From assembly GCF_011777495.1 (NCBI RefSeq), contig NZ_JAATJS010000002.1:558001-622000 (forward strand): a stretch of 64,000 nt of DNA, given 5' to 3'. Source of the DNA: Microvirga terricola. GTDB lineage: Bacteria; Pseudomonadota; Alphaproteobacteria; Rhizobiales; Beijerinckiaceae. A program made the position numbers and the translations under genes. Position 1 is the first letter of the stretch. Each line of letters opens with the position of its first letter. The notes below the pieces were generated by a model. It saw nothing but the letters and a program-made list of their open reading frames with translations. It made no database searches and was not told the origin of the DNA. Positions 30,393 through 40,802 of this stretch are shown one piece after another.

Positions 30393-31871
30393 GTGCCCGC
30401 CGATCAAATTTCTCCCTTCAAATCCGTCGCCTCTCCCGAAGAAGCGGTTGCCCAGCTGATCCGGCTGCATGACGCCGCCATCGATGCGCAACGCCATGCG
30501 CTTGAACACTTTTTTGCCACTGGAACAGCGCCGACCGCCGGCGAGAGGGCGCGCTTTCGCTATCCCGAACTGCGGGTAATCTACCGCGCCAATTCAGTGC
30601 CGCCGGTCAAGCAGCGGGCGTATGCCAAGTTTCAGGGGCCGGGCGTCTATGCGACGACCGTGACGCAGCCAGATTTCTTCAAGTCCTACCTGCTGGAACA
30701 GCTGAACTATCTCGTACGCGACTACGGCGCAGTGCTGGAAGTCGGCGTCAGCGACCAGGAGATTCCCTATCCTTACGTCTTCGAGCGCGGCGACGAGCTC
30801 GGGCGCGGCGCGCATTCTGCAGCGGAGCTCGCCCAGCATTTTCCGACGCCGCTTCTCGCCAAGGTGGGCGACGAGATCGCCGACGGAGCCTGGATTTTCC
30901 ATGAGGGCGAGCCGCGTCCGCTCTCGCTGTTCGACGCGGCGCGCGTGGATTACTCGCTGCGCCGTCTGGTGCATTATACCGGCAGCGATTGGCGCTCGAT
31001 CCAACCCTGGATTCTTCTGACCAACTATCACCGCTATGTGGATCAGTTCGTCCGTTGGGCGGTGGGCGAATTGTCGAATGACAAGAGCCCTTACATTAAG
31101 CTGGTCCTGCCGGGCGGCATCACCATTGAGCGCGGCCTTGACGAGTCGGCTGTCGCGGAACTCGTGGCCTCATCGCCGTGGCATCGTTTCCAGATGCCGG
31201 CCTATCACCTCGTCCACCGCGATGGACATGGCGTGACACTGGTCAATATCGGCGTCGGTCCCTCGAACGCCAAGAATATCACGGACCATCTCGCAGTCCT
31301 CCGTCCGCATTGCTGGCTGATGGTCGGGCATTGCGGAGGCCTGCGTCAGTCTCAAACCATCGGCGATTACGTGCTGGCTCACGGCTACCTCCGCCGCGAC
31401 CGCATTCTCGATGAAGCCGTGCCGCCGGAAATCCCGATCCCGGCACTGGCCGAGGTTCAAGTGGCGCTGCAGGAGGCTGCCGCCCGCGTCACGGGTGAGC
31501 GGGGCGAAGAGTTGAAACGCCGCCTGCGCACCGGCACGGTCGTGACCTATGACGACCGCAACTGGGAACTCCGCTGGAGTCAGGAGCGGCGACAGATCAA
31601 TCTTTCCCGCGCCATCGCGGTGGACATGGAAAGCGGCACCATCGCCGCGCAGGGGTATCGCCTGCGGGTGCCCTATGGCACGCTGCTCTGCGTCTCAGAC
31701 AAGCCACTGCATGGTGAGATCAAACTACCGGGCGCGGCGAACGCCTTCTATGAGCGCGCCGTAAGCGAGCATCTGATGATCGGCCTCGCCGCCATCGACA
31801 TCTTGCGCGATCAACGCTCGTCGCTGCATTCGCGCAAGCTGCGCAGCTTCGACGAGCCACCTTTCCGCTAA
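30393..31871 (+). CDS. amn: AMP nucleosidase
   Basis: Splits AMP into adenine and ribose-5-phosphate, adjusting the adenylate pool. 492 residues from a GTG at 30393 with AGAGAAG about 8 nt upstream; an in-frame TTG at 30360 is possible. The N-terminal ~230 residues match the Amn-specific regulatory domain (Y-R-A-N-S-V-P-P-V-K-Q-R-A-Y-A-K). The C-terminal part is a nucleoside-phosphorylase-like fold with V-N-I-G-V-G-P-S-N-A-K-N, M-V-G-H-C-G-G-L-R and V-D-M-E-S-G-T-I-A-A-Q-G. Confidence 0.94.
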   Translation: MPADQISPFKSVASPEEAVAQLIRLHDAAIDAQRHALEHFFATGTAPTAGERARFRYPELRVIYRANSVPPVKQRAYAKFQGPGVYATTVTQPDFFKSYLLEQLNYLVRDYGAVLEVGVSDQEIPYPYVFERGDELGRGAHSAAELAQHFPTPLLAKVGDEIADGAWIFHEGEPRPLSLFDAARVDYSLRRLVHYTGSDWRSIQPWILLTNYHRYVDQFVRWAVGELSNDKSPYIKLVLPGGITIERGLDESAVAELVASSPWHRFQMPAYHLVHRDGHGVTLVNIGVGPSNAKNITDHLAVLRPHCWLMVGHCGGLRQSQTIGDYVLAHGYLRRDRILDEAVPPEIPIPALAEVQVALQEAAARVTGERGEELKRRLRTGTVVTYDDRNWELRWSQERRQINLSRAIAVDMESGTIAAQGYRLRVPYGTLLCVSDKPLHGEIKLPGAANAFYERAVSEHLMIGLAAIDILRDQRSSLHSRKLRSFDEPPFR

Positions 31872-31882
31872 GTCTTGTCGCG

Positions 31883-31914
31883 CATGGCCGCGCCGTTCAG
31901 GCGCGGCCATGTTT
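31883..31914 (+). terminator. Strong hairpin terminator between convergent genes
   Basis: Perfect 12-bp stem (31883-31894 with 31900-31911), a 5-nt loop and a TTT tail on the plus strand. It lies between the amn stop and the stop of the convergent small membrane-protein gene, and may serve both directions. Confidence 0.75.
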
Positions 31915-31925
31915 CGCAAAATATC

Positions 31926-32243
31926 TTAAGGCGCCTGCGTTCCGCTCATCGCCTGACGGACGAAGGCGACGATGAGGGTCAAAATCGCGCCGCCGACGCC
32001 GCCGCTTGCGATTTGGCTGATGATCGCACTGATATCCATTCCGCCCATCGTCGCTGCGGTTCCTGCCGCTCCGGTTCCGAGCATCATGCTCAGAAGCTGT
32101 CCGCCGCCGATGCCGCCGAGCGCGCCGGCGATGGTGTTGCCCACCGCGCCGAGATCGACCCGGTCGGAGGCCTTGCCGACGGCGTTGCCGCCGATAATGC
32201 CGCAAACGATCTGGATAATGAGATTGAGAAGCACCGTACTCAT
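31926..32243 (-). CDS. Small glycine-rich membrane protein of unknown function
   Basis: 105 residues. Two or three hydrophobic segments rich in Gly, Ala and Ile (V-L-L-N-L-I-I-Q-I-V-C-G-I-I-G-G at the start; G-G-A-I-L-T-L-I-V-A-F-V near the end) and a glycine-rich middle (A-L-G-G-I-G-G-G-Q). No family recognised with confidence. ATG 32243 has AAGG upstream on the minus strand and is preferred to one 36 bp earlier. It is transcribed divergently from the methionine regulator. Confidence 0.7.
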   Translation of the reverse strand: MSTVLLNLIIQIVCGIIGGNAVGKASDRVDLGAVGNTIAGALGGIGGGQLLSMMLGTGAAGTAATMGGMDISAIISQIASGGVGGAILTLIVAFVRQAMSGTQAP

Positions 32244-32472
32244 GGTCACGCCTTTCACATCGAGAAAGGTCGGAGCCATTCACGGTTACGGTCGCCGCCC
32301 TGGGGTCGACCTTTCAATGTCGTGAAATTGCGAGGCTGCGGGCCCAGCTTCCATGATTTTCGTCAAGACTTTCCGGCTTCTGTGAGGGCGAGAAAAGATG
32401 CCGCAGGCCCGATGGCAGATATTGGCTCGGTGAGTGGAACCCTCTGAGGCCCTTGCAGTTTCCCCAAAACGG

Positions 32473-32492
32473 ATATAAACATATCTTTATAT
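32473..32492 (+). promoter_or_regulatory. SahR-type operator in front of the methionine operon
   Basis: The 20-bp sequence ATATAAACATATCTTTATAT is a palindrome with only one mismatched pair, in an otherwise GC-rich region. It ends 18 bp before the ATG of the ArsR-methyltransferase gene. The ArsR-family regulator SahR is known to control methionine-cycle genes through AT-rich palindromes, so autoregulation of this operon is likely. Confidence 0.7.
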
Positions 32493-32510
32493 GTGAGATC
32501 GTGTTTCAAG

Positions 32511-33524
32511 ATGGCCGAGAAAGCAGCTCCATCATTGGATTTGACACTGAGCATCCTGCGCGCGGCTGCCGAGGAAACGCGCCTGCGCATCCTGTCGCTC
32601 CTCGTCGAGGGTGAGCTCTCAGTTTCCGATCTCACCGACATTCTAGGCCAGTCCCAGCCTCGCATTTCCAGGCATCTGAAGCTTCTGGTGGAGGCCGGGC
32701 TCGTGGAACGGCACAGGGAAGGGGCGTGGGCCTTCTTCCGCCTCATGGATCATGGCGCGGCCGCGCCCATTTTGCGCCCGATGCTGGACAATCTCGACCG
32801 TTCCGACCCGCAATTGCTCGAGGACCGGACGCGGCTTGAGGCCGTGAGGGCCCAGCGCTCGCAAGCTGCGCAGGCCTTCTTCTCACGCCTCGCGCCGGAA
32901 TGGGACCGGCTGCGGTCGCTTCATGCGCCCGAGGCGGTCGTCGAGGCGGCGGTGCTCGAAGCCCTTGGGTCGAAGGCGATCCGCAATCTCGTCGATCTCG
33001 GCACCGGCACGGGGCGGATGCTGCAGCTTCTCGCACCGCGTGCCTCGCGTACGGTGGGGCTCGATGCCAGTCACGCCATGCTCTCCGTCGCGCGTGCCAA
33101 TCTGGAGAAAGCGGGGCTCCCGCGCATCGAATTGCGACAGGGCGACATCTACGCGCCGCCGTTTCCCCGCAACACGTTCGATCTCGTCGTCATTCATCAG
33201 GTGCTGCACTACCTCGACGATCCGGCCCGCGCGATCCGCGAGGCGGCGCGGCTCGTCGCGCCGGGCGGGCGTATCCTGGTGGTCGATTTCGCGCCGCATA
33301 ATCTGGAATTCTTGCGGGAGACGCAGGCGCATCGCCGCCTCGGCTTCGCGCCCGATCAGGTCGCCGGTTGGCTCGACGAGGCCGGGCTCGATTGCACACT
33401 CACCCGCGAGATCGCTCCCTCCAAGAAGGGCGCGGAACAATTGATCGTTTCCCTTTGGCTGGGTCAGGACCGACGCGTGGCGACGGATTGGCCTCTGGCT
33501 GAAACCGACAAAGAGGTTGCCTGA
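32511..33524 (+). CDS. sahR: ArsR-family regulator fused to SAM-methyltransferase domain (SahR-like)
   Basis: 337 residues. Residues ~8-95 form an ArsR-type winged helix (R-L-R-I-L-S-L-L-V-E-G-E-L-S-V-S-D-L, then Q-P-R-I-S-R-H-L-K-L-L); residues ~140-300 form a class I methyltransferase fold with L-V-D-L-G-T-G-T-G-R-M-L. No metal-binding cysteine motif is seen. This is the plan of SahR, which senses S-adenosylhomocysteine through the methyltransferase-like domain and represses methionine-cycle genes. The stop overlaps the metF start (TGATG). ATG 32511 is preferred to GTG 32493, which abuts the operator; the ribosome site is weak. Confidence 0.85.
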   Translation: MAEKAAPSLDLTLSILRAAAEETRLRILSLLVEGELSVSDLTDILGQSQPRISRHLKLLVEAGLVERHREGAWAFFRLMDHGAAAPILRPMLDNLDRSDPQLLEDRTRLEAVRAQRSQAAQAFFSRLAPEWDRLRSLHAPEAVVEAAVLEALGSKAIRNLVDLGTGTGRMLQLLAPRASRTVGLDASHAMLSVARANLEKAGLPRIELRQGDIYAPPFPRNTFDLVVIHQVLHYLDDPARAIREAARLVAPGGRILVVDFAPHNLEFLRETQAHRRLGFAPDQVAGWLDEAGLDCTLTREIAPSKKGAEQLIVSLWLGQDRRVATDWPLAETDKEVA

Positions 33525-34435
33525 TGTCGCCGCTCACTCTCCGCCCCAGCCGACAGAGCACCGGATCGATCAAGGTTTCCTTCGAGTTCTTTCCACCGAA
33601 GACGTCCGAGATGGAGACGACCTTGTGGTCGTCCATCGAACGGCTTGCGCCTTTGTCTCCGCAATTCGTGTCGGTGACTTATGGCGCGGGCGGCTCCACG
33701 CGCGAGCGCACGCACGCCACCGTCTCGCGCCTCGTGCGCGAAACGAGCCTGAAGCCCGCAGCCCACCTGACCTGCGTCGCAGCGTCCAAGCAGGAGGTCG
33801 ATGGCGTGATCCGCTCCTATTGGGATGCGGGCGTGCGCCATGTGGTGGCTTTGCGCGGCGATCCAGTCGGCGGCATCGGCACACGGTATGAGCCGCACCC
33901 GGACGGCTATCATCAGACCAGCGATCTCGTTGCCGGCATCAAGGCGATCGGCGATTTCGAGGTTTCCGTTTCGGCCTATCCCGAAAAGCACCCCGAGGCC
34001 GCGTCTCTTGATGCAGACATCGATGCGTTGAAGGCGAAGGTCGAGAGCGGCGCGGACCGCGCGATCACACAGTTCTTCTTCGATAACGATCTCTACTTCC
34101 GCTATCTCGACCGCGTGCGCGCGCGCGGCATCGACGTTCCCATCGTACCGGGTATCGTGCCGGTGCAGAACTTCAAGCAGACGGCGAAGTTTGCCGCCGT
34201 CGCTGGCGCGAGCGTTCCTGCGTGGCTAGCCGCCCGTTTCGACGGCTTGGACAACGACGTGGAAACCCGCAAGCTGATCGCTGCGGCGGTCGCAGCCGAG
34301 CAAGTGATCGACCTCGTGGACCGCGGCATCAACGAATTCCACTTCTACACCATGAACCGCGCCGATCTGGTTTACGCGATCTGTCACCTGTTGGGGCTGC
34401 GCGCCCCGACGCAACCGGAAAGGGTGGCCGCGTGA
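33524..34435 (+). CDS. metF: 5,10-methylenetetrahydrofolate reductase
   Basis: 303-residue FAD enzyme that makes 5-methyltetrahydrofolate for MetH. V-S-F-E-F-F-P-P-K-T near the start, L-T-C-V-A-A-S, V-V-A-L-R-G-D-P near 107 and the T-Q-F-F-F-D-N segment near 186 are intact. It overlaps genes on both sides (TGATG upstream, GTGA downstream), so sahR-metF-orf-metH is a single coupled operon. Confidence 0.95.
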   Translation: MSPLTLRPSRQSTGSIKVSFEFFPPKTSEMETTLWSSIERLAPLSPQFVSVTYGAGGSTRERTHATVSRLVRETSLKPAAHLTCVAASKQEVDGVIRSYWDAGVRHVVALRGDPVGGIGTRYEPHPDGYHQTSDLVAGIKAIGDFEVSVSAYPEKHPEAASLDADIDALKAKVESGADRAITQFFFDNDLYFRYLDRVRARGIDVPIVPGIVPVQNFKQTAKFAAVAGASVPAWLAARFDGLDNDVETRKLIAAAVAAEQVIDLVDRGINEFHFYTMNRADLVYAICHLLGLRAPTQPERVAA

Positions 34436-34983
34436 CCTTGCTGCTACAGCGGAGCCTGCTTCTGGGATTCCTCGCTGTCTGCGTGGCTGGCGCTGCTGTG
34501 GCTCAAACCGAGCGTCCAAAACGTGTGGTTCCCGCGGAGGTTCAGCGGCAACGGCTCATGCTGAGCGAGGAATATGCACGCGAAGTGCGTGCGGCCAAGG
34601 AAGCCGGCACGTGGATCTCCCCGTGGGTCTCGAATGGCCGCGCGCATTGCCCGCCTGTGGCGACTCCTAGCGGATCCCTTGAAGAGCGCAGCAATTGGAT
34701 AAGCCGCTCCCTGGAAACCGTTTCGCTTTTCGCGCACGACCAACCTGTCGGGATGGCAAAGACCAGAATCGAGTTGGCCTGCGGCTATAACGATGGTTAC
34801 GAGCGTATTCTCGAATTGCCGGTGATTTGCCGCTTCGCCGACACGGCCCTTCCTGTCCGGCGTATTTCCGAGACAATTCCCAAACTCAAGAACGGGTCGC
34901 TGATCGTGTGCGACCGCAAATCCAAATCCTCCGACGAATGTGCAGTTCACTGCGAGGAACCTGCCGGGGCGCAGCCTCGATGA
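34432..34983 (+). CDS. Secreted cysteine-rich protein of unknown function between metF and metH
   Basis: 183 residues beginning with GTG inside the metF stop and ending inside the metH start (ATGA). The N-terminus [20 protein letters not shown] is a Sec signal peptide with likely cleavage after A-V-A-Q. The exported part has six cysteines (A-H-C, L-A-C, V-I-C, I-V-C, D-E-C, V-H-C), the last three clustered near the C-terminus. An even number outside the cytoplasm suggests disulfides. No known domain is recognised. A periplasmic protein tightly coupled to two cytosolic methionine enzymes is unexpected. Confidence 0.75.
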   Translation: MTLLLQRSLLLGFLAVCVAGAAVAQTERPKRVVPAEVQRQRLMLSEEYAREVRAAKEAGTWISPWVSNGRAHCPPVATPSGSLEERSNWISRSLETVSLFAHDQPVGMAKTRIELACGYNDGYERILELPVICRFADTALPVRRISETIPKLKNGSLIVCDRKSKSSDECAVHCEEPAGAQPR

Positions 34984-37900
34984 CCGCGAAGAGAGAGTCT
35001 ATGTACGTGCCGCAGCCTGCGAATGGTTCTGATGTCCTGAAAGCGCTTCGCGACATCGCGTCGAAGCGCATTCTCGTGCTCGACGGTGCGATGGGCACGG
35101 AGCTGCAGCGGTCCCGTTTCTCGGAAGAGGATTTTCGCGGACCGCGGTTCAAAGACTGGAAACAGGACGTCAAGGGGAACAACGACCTTCTCATCCTGAC
35201 CCAGCCGGATGCGGTGCGCGCGGTACATCTCGATTATTTCCGCGCGGGCGCGGATATCGTCGAAACCAATACCTTTTCTGGCACCTCCATAGCCCAGGCC
35301 GATTACGGCATGGAGGAGCTGGTCTATGAACTGAACCACGAAGGTTCGCGCCTTGCACGTGAAGCCGCGCTGATCGCTGAAAAGGAAGACGGTCGCCGCC
35401 GATTCGTCGCCGGCGCCATCGGCCCGACGAACCGCACGCTGTCGATCTCGCCGGACGTGAACAATCCCGGCTACCGCGCCGTGACCTTCGATCAGGTGTG
35501 CGAGGCATATGCGGAGCAGGTGAGGGGGCTAGTGGATGGCGGTTCCGAGATCATCCTGATCGAGACGATTTTCGACACGCTCAACGCCAAGGCGGCGATT
35601 GTCGCAACCCATCAGGTGTTTGCGGAAAAGGGCGTGAAGCTGCCGATCATGATTTCCGGCACCATCACGGACCTGTCTGGCCGCACGCTTTCGGGCCAGA
35701 CGCCGACCGCGTTCTGGCATTCGGTGCGCCATGCGGAGCCGTTCTCCATCGGCCTCAACTGCGCGCTCGGTGCGCGGGAGATGCGCGCGCACATTCAGGA
35801 AATCGGCAAGGTGGCCGAGACCTTCGTCTGCGCCTATCCGAATGCGGGCCTGCCGAACGAGTTCGGTTTGTATGACGAGCGCCCCGAGGCGACAGCGAAC
35901 ATGCTCGCCGAATTCGCCGATGCGGGCCTCGTCAACGTCGTCGGCGGCTGTTGTGGCACGACGCCGGATCACATCCGCGCCATCGCTGAGGCTGTGGCCG
36001 GAAAAGCGCCGCGTCAGGTGCCGGTGCTGAAGCCCATGATGCGCCTTTCTGGCCTCGAACCCTTCGTTCTCACCCCCGACATTCCGTTCGTGAACGTCGG
36101 CGAGCGCACGAACGTGACGGGATCGGCCAAGTTTCGCAAGCTCATCACCAACGGCGACTATGCCGCCGCTCTCGACGTCGCGCGCGATCAGGTGGCGAAC
36201 GGCGCGCAGGTGATCGACATCAACATGGACGAAGGCCTGCTCGATTCCGAGAAGGCGATGGTCGAGTTCCTCAATCTTGTCGCCGCCGAGCCCGATATCG
36301 CTCGTGTGCCCGTGATGGTGGATTCTTCCAAGTTCCACGTCATCGAGGCTGGCCTGAAATGCATTCAGGGCAAAGCCATCGTCAACTCGATCTCGATGAA
36401 GGAAGGCATTGAAGCCTTCATCGAGCACGCGAAGATCTGCCGCTCTTATGGTGCCGCGGTCGTGGTAATGGCGTTCGACGAGCAGGGGCAGGCGGACACG
36501 CTGGAGCGCAAGGTCGAAATCTGTACGCGCGCCTATAAGATCCTGACCGAAGAGGTCGGCTTCCCGCCGGAAGACATCATTTTCGATCCGAATGTTTTTG
36601 CTGTTGCCACCGGCATCGAGGAGCATAACGGTTACGGCGTCGCCTTCATCGAGGCCACGCGCATCATCCGCGAGACGCTGCCCTACGCTCATATTTCAGG
36701 TGGCGTGTCGAACCTGTCCTTCTCCTTCCGCGGCAACGAGCCCGTGCGTGAGGCGATGCATTCGGTCTTCCTGTTCCATGCGATCAAGGTCGGCATGGAT
36801 ATGGGCATCGTGAATGCGGGGCAGTTGGCGGTTTATGAGCAGATCGATCCCGAACTGCGCGAATTGTGCGAGGATGTCGTTCTCAACCGCCGTCCCGACG
36901 CAACCGAACGGCTTCTGGAGGCAGCGCCCCGCTTCAAAGGCGACGGCTCTGGAGCGGTCAAGGCGGCTGATCTCGAATGGCGGAGCTGGCCCGTCGCGAA
37001 GCGTCTGGAACACGCGCTTGTCAATGGCATTACCGAGTTCATCGATCAGGATACGGAAGAGGCGCGTCAAGCCGCCGAGCGTCCACTCCACGTCATCGAA
37101 GGCCCGCTGATGGCCGGCATGAATGTCGTCGGCGATCTCTTCGGTGCAGGAAAAATGTTCCTGCCGCAGGTGGTGAAATCCGCCCGCGTCATGAAGCAGG
37201 CGGTGGCTTACCTCATGCCTTTCATGGAGGCGGAGAAGGAAGGCTCCGGCGCCGCTGCGCGCTCCGCTGCCGGCAAGGTGCTGATGGCGACCGTGAAGGG
37301 CGACGTGCACGATATCGGCAAGAACATCGTCGGCGTGGTTCTCGCCTGCAACAACTATGAGGTCATCGATCTCGGCGTCATGGTCTCCGCGCAGAAAATT
37401 CTGGAGACCGCGCGCGAGGAGAAGGTCGACATCGTCGGCCTCTCCGGCCTCATCACACCCTCGCTCGATGAGATGGTGCATGTGGCAAGCGAGATGGAGC
37501 GCGAGGGCTTCGACATTCCGCTCCTCATCGGTGGCGCCACGACCAGCCGCGTCCACACGGCGGTCAAAATCCATCCGAACTATCACAAGGGCCAGGCGGT
37601 CTATGTGACGGATGCGAGCCGCGCCGTCGGCGTCGTCTCCTCTCTGCTCTCGCCGGAGATGAAGGGCGACTACGTCGAAACGATTCGGGCGGAATACCGA
37701 AAAGTCGCGGAAGCCCACGCGCGCTCGGAAGCCGACAAAAAGCGTCTGCCGCTGGAGAAGGCGCGCGCCAATCCGCATAAGGTCGACTGGGCTTCCTACA
37801 CCCCGCCGAAGCCGACTTTCACCGGCGCCCGCGTGTTCCGCAGCTACGACATTGCCGAACTCGTGCCGTATATCGACTGGACGCCCTTCTTCCAGACCTG

Positions 37901-38750
37901 GGAATTGAAGGGCCGCTTCCCGGCAATCCTCGACGATGCGGAGCAGGGCGCGGCGGCGCGTCAGCTTTGGGAGGATGCGCAGGCGATGCTGAAGCGGCTC
38001 GTAGACGAGCGCTGGTTCAACCCGAAGGCGGTGATCGGCTTCTGGCCCGCGAATACCGTCGGCGACGATATCCGCCTCTACACGGGCGAAAGCCGCTCGG
38101 ACGAACTCGCAACCTTCCACGGCCTGCGCCAGCAGCTCTCGAAGCGCGACGGCAAGCCGAACCTGTGCCTGTCCGACTTCGTCGCGCCTGTTGAAAGCGG
38201 TAAGGCCGATTACATTGGCGGCTTCGTCGTGACCTCCGGCATCGAGGAAGTGCGCATCGCTGAAAGGTTCGAGCGCGCGAACGACGATTATCAGTCGATC
38301 CTCGTCAAAGCGCTTGCCGACCGTTTGGCGGAAGCTTTTGCCGAGCGCATGCATGAGCGCGTGCGCAAGGAGTTTTGGGCTTATGCGCCGGATGAAGCCT
38401 TGGGCAACGAGGCACTCATCCGCGAGGACTATCGCGGCATCCGCCCCGCACCCGGCTATCCCGCACAGCCCGATCATACGGAAAAGGCGACTCTGTTCCG
38501 CCTGCTCGACGCCGAACGCAAGATCGGCGTGTCGCTCACCGAGTCCTTCGCCATGTGGCCGGGCTCATCAGTGTCGGGCCTCTATCTCGCGCATCCGGAC
38601 GCTTACTATTTCGGCGTCGCCAAAGTGGAGCGCGATCAGGTGGAGGATTACGCCGCGCGTAAGGGCATGAGCATTGTGGAAGTGGAGCGCTGGCTCTCAC
38701 CGATCCTCAACTACGATCCGGCGTCGTACAACGTCATCGCGGCGGAGTAA
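34980..38750 (+). CDS. metH: Cobalamin-dependent methionine synthase
   Basis: Transfers methyl from methyltetrahydrofolate to homocysteine through cobalamin. 1256 residues, full length. Modules in order: homocysteine domain ([10 protein letters not shown]; zinc cysteines in G-L-N-C-A and G-G-C-C-G-T-T), pterin domain ([12 protein letters not shown]), B12 cap and B12 domain with D-V-H-D-I-G-K-N near nt 37303 (the histidine binds cobalt) and L-S-G-L-I-T, then the AdoMet-activation domain with R-P-A-P-G-Y-P near the end. ATG 34980 overlaps the preceding stop; ATG 35001, preceded by AGAGAG, is an alternative (1249 residues). No cobalamin riboswitch is seen. Confidence 0.96.
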   Translation: MTAKRESMYVPQPANGSDVLKALRDIASKRILVLDGAMGTELQRSRFSEEDFRGPRFKDWKQDVKGNNDLLILTQPDAVRAVHLDYFRAGADIVETNTFSGTSIAQADYGMEELVYELNHEGSRLAREAALIAEKEDGRRRFVAGAIGPTNRTLSISPDVNNPGYRAVTFDQVCEAYAEQVRGLVDGGSEIILIETIFDTLNAKAAIVATHQVFAEKGVKLPIMISGTITDLSGRTLSGQTPTAFWHSVRHAEPFSIGLNCALGAREMRAHIQEIGKVAETFVCAYPNAGLPNEFGLYDERPEATANMLAEFADAGLVNVVGGCCGTTPDHIRAIAEAVAGKAPRQVPVLKPMMRLSGLEPFVLTPDIPFVNVGERTNVTGSAKFRKLITNGDYAAALDVARDQVANGAQVIDINMDEGLLDSEKAMVEFLNLVAAEPDIARVPVMVDSSKFHVIEAGLKCIQGKAIVNSISMKEGIEAFIEHAKICRSYGAAVVVMAFDEQGQADTLERKVEICTRAYKILTEEVGFPPEDIIFDPNVFAVATGIEEHNGYGVAFIEATRIIRETLPYAHISGGVSNLSFSFRGNEPVREAMHSVFLFHAIKVGMDMGIVNAGQLAVYEQIDPELRELCEDVVLNRRPDATERLLEAAPRFKGDGSGAVKAADLEWRSWPVAKRLEHALVNGITEFIDQDTEEARQAAERPLHVIEGPLMAGMNVVGDLFGAGKMFLPQVVKSARVMKQAVAYLMPFMEAEKEGSGAAARSAAGKVLMATVKGDVHDIGKNIVGVVLACNNYEVIDLGVMVSAQKILETAREEKVDIVGLSGLITPSLDEMVHVASEMEREGFDIPLLIGGATTSRVHTAVKIHPNYHKGQAVYVTDASRAVGVVSSLLSPEMKGDYVETIRAEYRKVAEAHARSEADKKRLPLEKARANPHKVDWASYTPPKPTFTGARVFRSYDIAELVPYIDWTPFFQTWELKGRFPAILDDAEQGAAARQLWEDAQAMLKRLVDERWFNPKAVIGFWPANTVGDDIRLYTGESRSDELATFHGLRQQLSKRDGKPNLCLSDFVAPVESGKADYIGGFVVTSGIEEVRIAERFERANDDYQSILVKALADRLAEAFAERMHERVRKEFWAYAPDEALGNEALIREDYRGIRPAPGYPAQPDHTEKATLFRLLDAERKIGVSLTESFAMWPGSSVSGLYLAHPDAYYFGVAKVERDQVEDYAARKGMSIVEVERWLSPILNYDPASYNVIAAE

Positions 38751-38763
38751 GTCTCTCCTACTC

Positions 38764-38822
38764 GGTCATGGCCGGGCTTGTCCCGGCCATATGGGGGTCA
38801 CCGGGGCAAGCCCGGTGATGAC
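38764..38822 (+). repeat. Paired inverted palindromic repeats (REP/BIME-like)
   Basis: Two GC-rich palindromic units face each other: one at 38764-38790 (core GGCCGGG-CTTGT-CCCGGCC) and one at 38796-38822 (core ACCGGG-GCAAG-CCCGGT). The outer halves GTCATGGCCGGGCTTG and CAAGCCCGGTGATGAC are near-complementary. This family is frequent between genes in Hyphomicrobiales. Here it separates metH from the convergent macB-like gene and probably also ends both transcripts. Confidence 0.8.
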
Positions 38823-38837
38823 AAAGGAAGCGGGGCG

Positions 38838-40070
38838 TCACTCTCGCCGCAACGCTTCAATCGGATCGAGCTTCGCCGCGCGTTGCGCGGGATAGAACCC
38901 GAAGAAGATGCCGACCAGCGCGGAAAAGCCGACGGCGATGATCACCGCGTTGGGTGAAACCAGCGAAGGCCAGCCGGCAATGCGTGCGACGAGATAGGCG
39001 GCACCTGCGCCGAGCGCGACGCCTAATGCTCCGCCGATGGTGGAGAGCGTCGTCGCTTCGATCAAGAACTGACTCAAAATATCGCGCGGGCGCGCGCCGA
39101 CGGCGAGGCGAAGGCCGATCTCGCGTGTTCGCTCGGTGACGGACACCAGCATGATGTTCATGATGCCAATGCCGCCGACGAGAAGCGACACGGCAGCGAC
39201 GGCAGCGAGCAGCATGGACAGGGTGTTGGCGGAGGCAGACGCCGTGTTGGCGATCTCGGTCAGGTTGCGGATGGAAAAGTCGTCTTCCTGATCGCCGATG
39301 ACGCGATGGCGCTGGCGCAAGAGGGTCGTCATGTTCTCGATGCCGGGCTCGATGTCCTCTTCATTCGCGAATTTCACGAAGATCGAGCCGACGGACCGGT
39401 CCTTCGCATAGTTGCGACCGATGACGCGGCGGCGGCCTGCATCGAGGGGCACGAAGATCACGTCGTCCTGATCCTGGCCGAAGGCGGACTGGCCCTTCGC
39501 GGCCATGACGCCGATGACGCGGAACGGGACGTTACGGACACGCACGACCTGATCAATGGGGTCCTCTTCGCCAAAGAGATTTTTGGCGACCGTCTGGCCA
39601 AGAATGACGACGATATCGCCTCGGCGCACCTCCTCCGGGTCGAAGGTGCGGCCCGTGGCGACGTCCCATTCACGGGCCGCGAACCAGTCGAGATCGATGG
39701 CGTAGATGCGCGTGCCCCAGTTGTTGCCACCGGCGATGACCTGCACCGTGCCCTGCACGAAGGGAGCCGCGGCGGTGACGCCGTCGATCTCGCGGCGGAT
39801 CGCGTCGGCGTCTTCGTCTGTCAGCGTTGATGACGCGCCCGCGCCCAGTCGCGCGCCTCCTTGCGTGACGTTGCCCGGCGTGACGATGGCGAGATTTGCG
39901 CCGAGCGAGCGGATCTGCTGATCGACGAGGTTGCGCGCGCCCGAGCCGATGGCCACCATCGCGATAACGGCGGCAACGCCGATGACGATGCCGAGCATGG
40001 TGAGAAGGCTGCGCAAGGCATTGGCCGCGATGGCGGAGAGGGCGGAACGGATGGCCTCAACGAATCTCAT
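38838..40070 (-). CDS. MacB-type ABC transporter permease
   Basis: 410 residues. One N-terminal helix ([17 protein letters not shown]), a large periplasmic MacB-core domain, then three C-terminal helices of the FtsX fold ([26 protein letters not shown]). Unlike E. coli MacB the ATPase is encoded separately. Its ATG overlaps the stop of the ATPase gene. The tripartite set probably exports a peptide, lipid or toxic compound; the substrate is unknown and no TolC is present nearby. Confidence 0.9.
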   Translation of the reverse strand: MRFVEAIRSALSAIAANALRSLLTMLGIVIGVAAVIAMVAIGSGARNLVDQQIRSLGANLAIVTPGNVTQGGARLGAGASSTLTDEDADAIRREIDGVTAAAPFVQGTVQVIAGGNNWGTRIYAIDLDWFAAREWDVATGRTFDPEEVRRGDIVVILGQTVAKNLFGEEDPIDQVVRVRNVPFRVIGVMAAKGQSAFGQDQDDVIFVPLDAGRRRVIGRNYAKDRSVGSIFVKFANEEDIEPGIENMTTLLRQRHRVIGDQEDDFSIRNLTEIANTASASANTLSMLLAAVAAVSLLVGGIGIMNIMLVSVTERTREIGLRLAVGARPRDILSQFLIEATTLSTIGGALGVALGAGAAYLVARIAGWPSLVSPNAVIIAVGFSALVGIFFGFYPAQRAAKLDPIEALRRE

Positions 40071-40792
40071 GCCGCAGTCTCCGCAACGAGCAATTCGCGC
40101 GCATCGAGCGGCGTCTGGCGGTGATCCTCCAGAATCTTTCCGTCCTTGAACCGGATCAGGCGGCGCGCATGGCGGCCGACATCGGCATCGTGCGTCACCA
40201 GAACGATGGTCACGCCTTCGCGGTTGAGCTCCTGAAAGAGCGCGAGAATCTCAATGGCCGTGCGGCTGTCCAGCGCGCCGGTCGGTTCGTCGGCAAGCAG
40301 GAGGCTCGGGCTGTTCACGAGCGCCCGCGCGATGGCGACGCGCTGCTGCTGCCCGCCCGACAATTGCATGGGCCGATGATGCGCGCGCTCCGCCAGGCCC
40401 ACACGGCCAAGCGCATGGAGCGCGCGCTCGCGGCGTGTCTTCTTGTCGACGCCGGCATAGACCATCGGCAGTTCCACATTGCCTAGCGCGTCGATGCGCG
40501 GAAGTAGGTTGAACTGCTGGAAAACGAAGCCGATCTCGCGGTTGCGCAAGCGCGCGAGGCCGTTCGCATCCAGGCTTTCCACGGCGGTACCCGCCAGCCG
40601 GTAGTGGCCGCTCGTCGGCTTGTCGAGGCAGCCGATGAGATTCATGAAGGTCGATTTGCCCGAGCCGGATGGCCCCATGACGGCGACGAAATCACCCTTC
40701 TCGACACTCAGCGAGGCGTGATCGAGCGCGACCACGCGGCCTGAATCGAGGTCATAGACCCGCCGCAACTCGTGCGTTTCGATGAGCGACAC
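40067..40792 (-). CDS. MacB/LolD-type ABC transporter ATPase
   Basis: 241 residues from a GTG at 40792 with AGGA 8 nt upstream. Walker [10 protein letters not shown], signature L-S-G-G-Q-Q-Q-R and Walker [13 protein letters not shown] are intact. It lies between the membrane-fusion gene (10 bp upstream) and the permease gene (4-bp overlap). Confidence 0.92.
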   Translation of the reverse strand: MSLIETHELRRVYDLDSGRVVALDHASLSVEKGDFVAVMGPSGSGKSTFMNLIGCLDKPTSGHYRLAGTAVESLDANGLARLRNREIGFVFQQFNLLPRIDALGNVELPMVYAGVDKKTRRERALHALGRVGLAERAHHRPMQLSGGQQQRVAIARALVNSPSLLLADEPTGALDSRTAIEILALFQELNREGVTIVLVTHDADVGRHARRLIRFKDGKILEDHRQTPLDARELLVAETAA

Positions 40793-40802
40793 GGGCGAGT
40801 TC

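Noticed and set aside
32437..32470. EcfG-type general stress promoter (GGAAC ... CGTT) upstream of the methionine operon
   Set aside because: GGAAC is present but no GTT element at the right distance.
34750..35010. Possible cobalamin or SAM/SAH riboswitch before metH
   Set aside because: The metH start overlaps another coding gene, and no recognisable B12-box or SAM/SAH core was seen there or before sahR; the palindromic operator explains control better.
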